Source: a bacterium (GTDB lineage Bacteria > Krumholzibacteriota > Krumholzibacteria > LZORAL124-64-63). From it: a DNA stretch of 9,536 bases. Under the pieces are notes generated by a model, which saw only the letters and a list, made by a program, of their open reading frames with translations, was not told the origin of the DNA and did no database searches. The DNA is taken from the NCBI GenBank assembly GCA_003646045.1, contig QNDV01000059.1, positions 1-9,536 of the forward strand. The letters are read 5' to 3'. Below, one piece after another: positions 1 to 5,692 of the stretch (position 1 is the stretch's first letter; every line of letters starts with the position of its first letter). A program made the translations under genes and the position numbers.

Positions 1-659
1 AGGGCGGCGGCGCGATTCTCCAGGCTGTAGCGGATACTCGCGGTGAGGATGTCGCTGATGTCCTTCATCTTCTCACCGTGCCGCTTGTGGATGGCGTTGG
101 CTCCCAGGGGCAGGGGCCAGTCCTGATGACCCGTGGTTTCCCACCACCATTGTCCCAGGTTCAGGCACTCCTGGAGACCGGCTTCCGCGTAGGTCAGTTG
201 GCCCTCGTGGATGATCAGGCCCGCCGGGAACTCACCCGCGACCACCCGTGGAATGATCTCGTCGAAGGGTACCACCTCGGCCTTGAAGTCACCGATGGCC
301 AGTCGCAACTCCAGATAGGCCGAAGTCATCAGTCCCGGTACGGCAATAGTGGTTCCCGCCAGATCCGCCGGGGCGATGCGTCGTGGCGCCACCACCATGG
401 GACCGTAGCCGAAGCCCATGCTTGCTCCCGCCGGCAACACGGCGTACTTGTCCAGCACATAGGCGTAGGCGTGAACGCTGATGGCGGTGATGTCCAGTTC
501 GCCGCGGGTGGCCCGTTCGTTGAGGGTCTGGATATCCTGCAACACGTGGGTAAAGCGGTAGGGGCCCGTATCCAGCTTGTCCTTGGCCAGGCCGTAGAAC
601 ATGAAGGCGTCGTCGGGGTCGGGGCTGTGGCCCAAGGTCAGTTCGATGGTACCGGACAT
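1..659 (-). CDS. mqnD: 1,4-dihydroxy-6-naphthoate synthase MqnD (partial, C-terminus missing)
   Basis: MqnD converts cyclic dehypoxanthinyl futalosine to 1,4-dihydroxy-6-naphthoate in the cytoplasm, a step of the futalosine route to menaquinone. The 219 visible residues have the periplasmic-binding-protein-like fold signature of the family: an N-terminal GHSPDPDDAFMFYGL segment (residues 10-24; many MqnD have SPCPNDTF here), a GPMVVAP strand, a GLIIHEGQ motif whose His151 aligns with the catalytic His I recall near position 145 of Thermus MqnD, then an LGQWWWETTG segment and WPLPLGAN. Families run about 270-285 residues, so roughly the last 55 lie beyond the left edge. The ATG at 659 has GAGGAG eight nt upstream. 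It lies 50 bp downstream of the membrane-anchored gene on the same strand, so the two are probably co-transcribed. MqnA is an alternative within the superfamily, but the IIHE and PLPLGA motifs favour MqnD. Confidence 0.88.
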   Translation of the reverse strand, partial: MSGTIELTLGHSPDPDDAFMFYGLAKDKLDTGPYRFTHVLQDIQTLNERATRGELDITAISVHAYAYVLDKYAVLPAGASMGFGYGPMVVAPRRIAPADLAGTTIAVPGLMTSAYLELRLAIGDFKAEVVPFDEIIPRVVAGEFPAGLIIHEGQLTYAEAGLQECLNLGQWWWETTGHQDWPLPLGANAIHKRHGEKMKDISDILTASIRYSLENRAAA

Positions 660-690
660 GGATGATTCTCCTCGGATCGATTCAAGTTCG

Positions 691-718
691 TCGGACCAGG
701 AACGTCGGATCAGGAACG
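691..718. repeat. 14-bp tandem direct duplication across a stop codon
   Basis: Positions 691-704 (tcggaccaggaacg) and 705-718 (tcggatcaggaacg) are adjacent copies that differ at one base. The TGA stop of the membrane-anchored gene (complement of 710-712) lies inside the right-hand copy and is created by the differing base. The rest sits in the 50-bp spacer before mqnD. This looks like a small slippage duplication at a gene end; no function is implied. Confidence 0.7.
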
Positions 719-1759
719 GCGGCGAACCAGGGCGACCACCACAACAATGCCCACGACCAGGCCCAGGAGCATCAAGGGCAGCGGCAGTCCTCTTCCTTCA
801 TCGGTACCCGTTGCGGCCGCCTGGTCGATTGTCGCCGTGTCGACGACAGTGTCGCTGAAGATGTTCGAAACCGCCCCGCCCTGTTTTTCCCCACTGGAGA
901 GGCGGACCGACAGGATCCGTCCGGCATCCAGCCGCGGTCCGATCATTCGCTTCACGCTCCGGCTGTCCCGGTCGGACTCCAGCCCACGCCCGTTGACTTC
1001 CAGCCAGTCGGGGGTGACCAGCAGGCTCCAGGCCTCCACCGGGAGGTTGGCGCCCACGGGCAGTTCCAGATTTTCCTGCCAGGGTATCACGGCTGTCAGA
1101 CGCAGGCGGTTGTTCCCCGATACCAGTGGTACGCCCAACTCCCACTTGTGTCCGCCCGCGTGGGTAACCGGTACCGTCGTGGGCGTGGGGCCACGGTGGA
1201 ACTCGGCTGTGACCTGGTGGGCCGAACCCGGCAGGAAGAGGGTGAAAGTGGCCCGCGGATCGTAGATCGTCAACTGTGGTCTCTGGTCGTTGCGCACCTG
1301 GAACAGGTATTCCAGATGAAGCAGCTCGGCTTCGCGCCGTGCCACTATGTTCAGACCTGACACCGCCACCTCGTCGAGACTACGGGTGGTGGAAAAAACC
1401 TGCAGCACCTGAGGCCCGTCCACCAGCACGCGACCCTTGCGCGCGAAGAAATAGGGGACACCGTCGGCCCAGGCCGTGACGATATAGCGGCCATCGGGTT
1501 TGACGGGTACGTCGGCAAGTTCGAATTCAGATCCTGTGGGCCGCACGTCGATGATCACTTCGGGCATGATCACGATGTACGAGATGACCAGCCTTTCCAG
1601 CGTACCCGGCTCTCCGGTGGTCACGTTGTCGACGCGGAACACCAGGTCGACCGGCTCGCCCTGGGTGGACTGGGCCCGCACGCCGCTGGCCAGGACCAGG
1701 GTTCCCAGGAGCAGTACGGCCAGCAACGACAGGACTCGATTGGTCATGGTGGTGGGCAT
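710..1759 (-). CDS. Exported, C-terminally membrane-anchored beta-rich protein of unknown function
   Basis: This 349-residue protein is not recognised as a named family. Residues 1-29 look like a signal peptide: Arg8, a hydrophobic core from about residue 9 to 24, and a likely signal peptidase I site at VRA-QS. Residues about 33-140 resemble a carboxypeptidase-regulatory-like or transthyretin-like beta sandwich (TTGEPGTLERL, then ELADVPVKPDGRYIVTAW). A second beta-rich region follows (about 140-285). A low-complexity Ala/Thr/Gly linker (about 305-322) precedes a transmembrane segment (about 325-344) ending in RRRS. This predicts an extracytoplasmic domain held by one C-terminal helix with positive-inside Arg residues. 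The ATG at 1759 is chosen because AGGAG lies six nt upstream and the signal peptide starts there; ATG at 1747 is a weaker alternative. The frame stays open upstream to 3013, but that part is antisense to the GT9 gene and is not taken as coding. A link to menaquinone or respiration is only guilt by position. Confidence 0.82.
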   Translation of the reverse strand: MPTTMTNRVLSLLAVLLLGTLVLASGVRAQSTQGEPVDLVFRVDNVTTGEPGTLERLVISYIVIMPEVIIDVRPTGSEFELADVPVKPDGRYIVTAWADGVPYFFARKGRVLVDGPQVLQVFSTTRSLDEVAVSGLNIVARREAELLHLEYLFQVRNDQRPQLTIYDPRATFTLFLPGSAHQVTAEFHRGPTPTTVPVTHAGGHKWELGVPLVSGNNRLRLTAVIPWQENLELPVGANLPVEAWSLLVTPDWLEVNGRGLESDRDSRSVKRMIGPRLDAGRILSVRLSSGEKQGGAVSNIFSDTVVDTATIDQAAATGTDEGRGLPLPLMLLGLVVGIVVVVALVRRRS

Positions 1760-1785
1760 ATGGATCTCCTGGGCAGCGCCGTGGC

Positions 1786-1814
1786 TTGAGTTCCCGGCAG
1801 ACTTCGGGTAGATT
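1786..1814 (+). promoter_or_regulatory. Weak candidate sigma70 promoter for the rightward operon
   Basis: TTGAGT (1786-1791) and TAGATT (1809-1814) are spaced by 17 bp, each matching the consensus at 4/6. Transcription would start near 1821, about 75 nt upstream of the GT9 start. It faces and nearly abuts the leftward promoter candidate, so if both are real they would compete. The individual matches are modest and could occur by chance. Confidence 0.25.
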
Positions 1815-1821
1815 TCCGCTG

Positions 1822-1849
1822 AGTATAGGCAAGATCCCTGCCAGATCAA
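1822..1849 (-). promoter_or_regulatory. Candidate sigma70 promoter for the leftward genes
   Basis: On the minus strand, a TTGATC -35 (complement of 1844-1849) and a TATACT -10 (complement of 1822-1827) are separated by 16 bp. They match the consensus at 4/6 and 5/6. The start would fall near 1815, giving a leader of about 55 nt before the ATG at 1759. This AT-richer patch stands out in a GC-rich window and is the best promoter candidate here. It has not been tested against housekeeping sigma preferences of this unknown lineage. Confidence 0.45.
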
Positions 1850-1885
1850 CCGGTGGCTCATCCCGGCTGCCGGTACGTCCCGAAA

Positions 1886-1890
1886 CGGAG
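1886..1890 (+). promoter_or_regulatory. Ribosome binding site that fixes the GT9 start
   Basis: CGGAG followed by AATC leads into GTG at 1895. The other in-frame GTG at 1853 has no purine-rich stretch upstream. The site supports 1895 as the start even though the spacing is short. Confidence 0.5.
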
Positions 1891-1894
1891 AATC

Positions 1895-2989
1895 GTGGAC
1901 ATTCGCACCGATTGCTTCCACTTCCGCGGCCATGTGCCCTGTGCGCCCCACAAACGCGAGGGTGTGCATTGCGTCGACTGCGCCCATTATCGTCCCCGTG
2001 CGGGGCGAATCCTGTTGATCAAACTGGGCGCGGCGGGGGATGTGATCCGCACTACGCCCCTGCTCGAGCCCCTGCGGCGCGAGTACCCGGACCATGCCCT
2101 GACCTGGGTGACGGAGTTTCCGGAACTGCTGCCGGAGCTGGTGGATGATCCGGTACGGCTGGATACCGAGACGGTGCTGTGGCTGGAGGAGACACGTTTC
2201 GACCTGGTCATCAATCTGGACAAGGACCGGCAGGCCTGCGCCCTGGCCCGGCGGATACAGGCGGACAGGCGTCTGGGCTTCACCCTGGGCGACGATGGCC
2301 TGTGCCGACCCGTGACGGGGGACCTCCCCGCCAGGCAGGCAGCCGCCGCGCAGGAAAAATTCCTGACCGGCCTGTTCGACGATGTGAACCTGGCCTGCAC
2401 CCTGAGCTATCCCCAGGAGATCTTCGCCATCTGCGGCTACGATTTCGCGGGTGAGGAATACGTGCTGGACCGTCCCCTGCCCGCCCCGGTCTTCGATCTG
2501 CCCGGTGGGAAGGCGATGGTGGGTTTGAACACGGGCTGCGGGGGCCGCTGGACCAGTCGCCTGTGGCCCGAAAAGTACTGGCAGCAACTGGCCGCAGATC
2601 TGGTGAAAGCCGGCTATGCCGTGGTGTTGCTGGGTGGGCCGGACGAGGACGCGAAGAATACGCGACTGGCAGCCGCCAGTGGAGCCTGTTATCCGGGACA
2701 CTTCGATCTGCAGACCTTCATCGGCCTGGTGGACCGCTGCGATCTGGTGGTCACCGCGGTCACCATGGCCATGCATATCGCCCTGGGGCTGGGAAAGAAA
2801 CTCGTGCTGCTGAACAACATCTTCAATCCCCACGAATTCGAGTTGTACGGGCGCGGTCGTATCCTGGGTCCCGAGCAGCCGTGCCGCTGCTTCTTTCAAC
2901 CGCGCTGCACCGAGCCGACTTTCTGCCTCGAGACCCTGCGGCCGTCGGCGGTAAACGCCGCGGTGGGCGAACTTCTGGAGCAGGCGTGA
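1895..2989 (+). CDS. GT9 (heptosyltransferase-like) glycosyltransferase with N-terminal Cys/His cluster
   Basis: This 364-residue GT-B enzyme of family GT9 probably transfers ADP-heptose or a related sugar during lipopolysaccharide core or surface glycan assembly at the cytoplasmic face. Evidence: ILLIKLGAAGDVIRTTPLL (39-57, the GT9 N-terminal acceptor-domain motif), NTGCGGRW plus WPEKYW in the nucleotide-sugar domain, VVLLGGPDED, the DLVVTAVTMAMHIALGLGKK segment, and HEFELYGRG near the end. Two Cys clusters stand out. One is at the N-terminus (Cys7, His9, Cys16, His19, Cys26, Cys29, His31), ahead of the Rossmann fold. The other is near the C-terminus (Cys330, Cys332, Cys338, Cys344), where GT9 enzymes often carry a Cys-rich patch. 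Together they may bind metal. I chose the GTG at 1895 (CGGAG upstream) over the GTG at 1853. The stop overlaps the next gene by 4 nt, so the two glycosyltransferases are translationally coupled. Donor and acceptor cannot be assigned from the sequence. Confidence 0.87.
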   Translation: MDIRTDCFHFRGHVPCAPHKREGVHCVDCAHYRPRAGRILLIKLGAAGDVIRTTPLLEPLRREYPDHALTWVTEFPELLPELVDDPVRLDTETVLWLEETRFDLVINLDKDRQACALARRIQADRRLGFTLGDDGLCRPVTGDLPARQAAAAQEKFLTGLFDDVNLACTLSYPQEIFAICGYDFAGEEYVLDRPLPAPVFDLPGGKAMVGLNTGCGGRWTSRLWPEKYWQQLAADLVKAGYAVVLLGGPDEDAKNTRLAAASGACYPGHFDLQTFIGLVDRCDLVVTAVTMAMHIALGLGKKLVLLNNIFNPHEFELYGRGRILGPEQPCRCFFQPRCTEPTFCLETLRPSAVNAAVGELLEQA

Positions 2990-4137
2990 AGCTGGCGTTC
3001 CTCGGTCCGGCACCGCCTTTTCGCGGCGGCATCGTCACCTATTACGGCATGCTGGGCCAGTGCCTCCGCGAGCGGGGGCACGAGCTTTTCTGGTCTTCGT
3101 TCAAGCGCCAGTACCCGGACTTCCTGTTCCCGGGTACCGACCAGACAGGCGAGACGGCGGCCTGGCTGGACTATCCCAACACGCCCAGCTTCGTCCCCTG
3201 GTCGCCCTGGAGTTGGCACCGCACAGCGCGGGACCTGGAGCGGCAACAGGTCGACGCCCTGATCATCAAGTACTGGATCCCCTTCTTTGCTCCCGGCTTC
3301 TGGGGCGTGACCCGACAGCTACGCAGGCGCACCGGGACGCGTATCCTCTACCTGCTGGACAACGTGATTCCCCACGAAAAATACCCGCTGGGGACTTTTC
3401 TTACCCGGCGCGCCCTGAAGCAGGGGCATGGCTATCTTGCCCAGAGCGACCAGGTGCGGCGGGACCTGTTGACGGTGCTGCCTGATACCGATCCGGCCAC
3501 GGTGGTTACCACGCCCCATCCCGTCTATGATTTCGGAGAGCCGGGGCGTCCACGCAAGTCCCGCGCCGAGGCGAGGGAGGTACTGGGCCTGTCGTCTGAT
3601 GCTCACCTGGTGCTCTTTTTCGGTTTCATCAAGCCCTACAAGGGCGTGGACCATCTCATCGACGCGGCGGGGCCGCTGCAGCAGGAGTTCGGCGACTCCC
3701 TGCGCGTGCTCATCGTCGGCGATATCTACGGCGAGAAGCAGGCCTACCTGGACCGCATCGCGGCCTCGCCCGGGCGGGATATCATCGACCTGGTGGACGG
3801 CTTCGTACCCGACGAGACGGTGGAGGACTACTTCCTGGCCGCCGACCTGGCGGTGCTGCCCTACGTGTCGGCCACCCAGAGCGGCATTGTCCAGATCGCC
3901 TACAACTACGATTTGCCGGTGGTGACCACCGATGTGGGCGGCCTGCCCGAGGTGGTCAAGGACGGCGTCACCGGGTTCATCGTGCCGCCACGGGATGGCG
4001 AAGCCTTGGCTGCCGCGGTTACACGGTTCTTTCGCCAGGACAAGGCGGATGCCTTCGGCGCGGCGGTGGCGGCGGAGAAAGCAAAGTACTCGTGGGGACA
4101 TCTTGCGGAGGCCATTGAGGATCTGGCAGACCGTTGA
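2986..4137 (+). CDS. GT4-family glycosyltransferase
   Basis: This 383-residue GT-B retaining glycosyltransferase of family GT4 probably adds a sugar from an NDP-sugar donor to a surface glycan. The N-terminal acceptor domain opens with KLAFLGPAPPFRGGIVTYY (2-20), whose Gly-rich loop is typical of the family. The C-terminal donor domain has FFGFIKPYKG (211-220), LRVLIVGD, ATQSGI (296-301), LPVVTTDVGGLPEVV with Glu322, and GVTGFIVPP. The first Glu of the usual EX7E donor motif is replaced in the TQSGI segment, as I recall for one GT4 subgroup. The start is a GTG at 2986 sharing GTGA with the preceding stop, with GGAG at 2977-2980. The frame is open further upstream to 2563, but that lies inside the GT9 gene and begins mid-domain, so it is excluded. 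It is co-translated with the GT9 gene, suggesting both work on the same glycan. Confidence 0.88.
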   Translation: MKLAFLGPAPPFRGGIVTYYGMLGQCLRERGHELFWSSFKRQYPDFLFPGTDQTGETAAWLDYPNTPSFVPWSPWSWHRTARDLERQQVDALIIKYWIPFFAPGFWGVTRQLRRRTGTRILYLLDNVIPHEKYPLGTFLTRRALKQGHGYLAQSDQVRRDLLTVLPDTDPATVVTTPHPVYDFGEPGRPRKSRAEAREVLGLSSDAHLVLFFGFIKPYKGVDHLIDAAGPLQQEFGDSLRVLIVGDIYGEKQAYLDRIAASPGRDIIDLVDGFVPDETVEDYFLAADLAVLPYVSATQSGIVQIAYNYDLPVVTTDVGGLPEVVKDGVTGFIVPPRDGEALAAAVTRFFRQDKADAFGAAVAAEKAKYSWGHLAEAIEDLADR

Positions 4138-4164
4138 CCAACCGAATCCTCCCGGGAGGCGAAG

Positions 4165-4470
4165 ATGAAGCGTGCCCGTAGCGCGACTGAACTGTTCCGA
4201 CGCCTGGATGCGGGTGAAATCGTACCGGTCACGACGTCCAACTGGCAAGGCTGGGAGGAACGTTTCGACGTGACAGACCGCGTACTAACCGGGATGGGGG
4301 CGCCCATCCTGGTCGTGCGCTGGCCGTTGGGGGAGCGCCGCCGGCACTGGGGCATCGTCGAGGAGTCCCAGGCCGCCGAACGTGTGGTGCGTCCCATGGC
4401 GACCGGTGCCGAGGTCAAGGCGCTCATCGCCAAACGCATGGCGGCCTACGAACGCATGTGGGACGGTTGA
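4165..4470 (+). CDS. Small protein of unknown function (101 aa)
   Basis: I do not recognise this protein. It is a soluble, Arg-rich basic polypeptide without signal peptide or membrane segment. An N-terminal helix-like stretch (RSATELFRRLDAGEIVPV) leads into a Trp-containing segment (SNWQGWEERFDVTDRV), a hydrophobic strand (APILVVRWPL), an arginine run (GERRRHWG), and a C-terminal Ala/Lys-rich helix ending in YERMWDG. It is taken as real because GGAGG lies five nt before the ATG, it is transcribed with its neighbours, and it fills the gap of about 380 bp between the GT4 and NamZ genes. The spacer on either side is 27 and 46 nt. Its position directly ahead of the salvage genes could mean an accessory or regulatory role there, or with the glycosyltransferases, but nothing in the sequence shows which. 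Confidence 0.68.
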   Translation: MKRARSATELFRRLDAGEIVPVTTSNWQGWEERFDVTDRVLTGMGAPILVVRWPLGERRRHWGIVEESQAAERVVRPMATGAEVKALIAKRMAAYERMWDG

Positions 4471-4502
4471 GGCGTTACCAAGGTGGACTACTACCACTGA
4501 CC

Positions 4503-4507
4503 GGAGG
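4503..4507 (+). promoter_or_regulatory. Ribosome binding site for the NamZ-type gene
   Basis: GGAGG here serves either GTG at 4511 (3 nt spacing, tight) or TTG at 4517 (9 nt spacing, more usual). The spacing favours TTG 4517; the codon preference favours GTG. The two proteins differ by only two residues. Confidence 0.6.
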
Positions 4508-4516
4508 TCGGTGCTC

Positions 4517-5692
4517 TTGAATCAGGTTTTGACGGGACTCGATGTGATGGTTGCGGCGGATTTCGCCCCGTTGCGGGGCAGACGCCTCGGCCTGCTGGCC
4601 CACCCCGCCAGTTGCGACCGGCGTCTGCGGCGCGCCTGGAATCTGCTGGATACGGCGGCGGCAGCCGACCTGCGGGTTCTATTCGGTCCCCAGCACGGCT
4701 TCCACGGCGAGACCCAGGACAACATGATCGAGTGGGAAGGCTATATCGACGGCGGTACCGGTGTGCGGGTCCATTCCCTCTACGGCGAGCATCGCAAACC
4801 CACCGCCGCCATGCTCGACGGCATCGATACCCTGGTGGTGGACCTGCAGGACGTGGGGGCCCGCTACTACACCTTCATCTGGACCGTTCTGTTGTGTCTG
4901 GAGGCCTGCGCGGAGCAGGGCAAACAGGTAGTGGTGCTGGACCGGCCCAATCCCCTGGGCGGCGAGGTCAGCGAGGGCACGGTGCTGGATCCCGCCTGGA
5001 CATCTTTCGTTGGTTTGGCGCCCATTCCCATGCGCCATGGACTGACCGTGGGGGAGCTGGCGCTGTTTTTCCGGCAGTGGCGTGGCCTGGACGTGGATCT
5101 GGAAGTGGTCCGGATGCAGGGGTGGAACCGCGGCATGGACTTCGAAGCCACCGGTTTACCCTGGATACTGCCCTCGCCGAATATGCCTACCATTGACACG
5201 GCCTTCGTCTATCCCGGTGGTTGTCTGCTCGAGGGCACCAACCTGTCCGAAGGTCGGGGCACCACCCGCCCCTTCGAGATTTTCGGCGCGCCCTGGATCG
5301 ATCCCGATACCCTGGTACACGAGCTGCGGGGCTGGAACCTGCCGGGAGTCGTCTGGCGCCCCCTGTCGTTCGAGCCGACGTTCCACAAATTCGCCGGCCA
5401 GTCGTGCGGGGGTGTGCAGGTTCATGTCACCGACCGCCGGGCCTTTGCCTCGGTGACGGCATACACCGCCGCCATCGGCGCTATCCGCAAGCTCCATCCC
5501 GATGAGTTCGCCTGGCGCGAGCCGCCCTACGAATACGAGACCGAGAGATTGCCGGTGGACATTCTGGCCGGGGGGCCGCAGTGGCGCGAACAACTCGAGG
5601 CGGGTACCTCACCCTGGCAGATGCAGGCGGGTTGGGCGGAACAACTACGGGCTTTTACCGATCTCACCGCCTCGTTCCGGCACTATGAATGA
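4517..5692 (+). CDS. namZ: NamZ-type exo-beta-N-acetylmuramidase (DUF1343, GH171)
   Basis: NamZ enzymes remove MurNAc from the non-reducing end of peptidoglycan-derived saccharides. This 391-residue protein carries DUF1343 signatures through its length: LTGLDVMV (5-12), FGPQHGF (56-62), HSLYGEHRKPT (from about 86), DLQDVGARYYTF (109-120), DRPNPLGG (142-149), RHGLTVGE (173-180), SPNMPT (220-225) and EGTNLSEGRGTTRPFE (239-254). Two points are unusual. No signal peptide precedes the catalytic fold, whereas several characterised NamZ are exported, so it should act in the cytoplasm. Position 59 is Gln in PQHG, where I recall PEHG with a proposed catalytic Glu in characterised members; I also recall a PQHG subgroup. 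It overlaps the next gene by 8 nt. That gene encodes MurNAc-type kinase and nucleotidyltransferase domains, which supports MurNAc as its product. The start is TTG 4517, or GTG 4511. Confidence 0.85.
   Translation: MNQVLTGLDVMVAADFAPLRGRRLGLLAHPASCDRRLRRAWNLLDTAAAADLRVLFGPQHGFHGETQDNMIEWEGYIDGGTGVRVHSLYGEHRKPTAAMLDGIDTLVVDLQDVGARYYTFIWTVLLCLEACAEQGKQVVVLDRPNPLGGEVSEGTVLDPAWTSFVGLAPIPMRHGLTVGELALFFRQWRGLDVDLEVVRMQGWNRGMDFEATGLPWILPSPNMPTIDTAFVYPGGCLLEGTNLSEGRGTTRPFEIFGAPWIDPDTLVHELRGWNLPGVVWRPLSFEPTFHKFAGQSCGGVQVHVTDRRAFASVTAYTAAIGAIRKLHPDEFAWREPPYEYETERLPVDILAGGPQWREQLEAGTSPWQMQAGWAEQLRAFTDLTASFRHYE

Noticed and set aside
78..1360. Overlapping plus-strand open frames over the minus-strand genes
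   Set aside because: They lie opposite mqnD and the membrane-anchored gene, whose motifs and ribosome sites are convincing; the plus-strand translations are low-complexity.
2563..2985. Longer N-terminus for the GT4 glycosyltransferase
   Set aside because: The extra 141 residues overlap the GT9 gene in another frame, while GTG 2986 has a ribosome site and begins exactly at the family N-terminal motif.
1760..3013. Minus-strand frame open for over 400 codons ahead of the membrane-anchored gene
   Set aside because: It is antisense to the well-supported GT9 gene, its translation has no recognisable domain, and a signal peptide with its own ribosome site begins at 1759. High GC explains the lack of stops.
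4148..4159. 12-bp perfect palindrome CCTCCCGGGAGG over the ribosome site of the small gene
   Set aside because: A palindrome without a loop cannot form a stable hairpin in RNA, and it may arise simply from the GGAGG site in GC-rich sequence; an operator role is not supported.
3319..4248. 309-codon minus-strand open frame
   Set aside because: It is antisense to the GT4 gene and the small gene, its translation is rich in His, Gln and Arg with no family motif, and it is typical of a GC-rich shadow.
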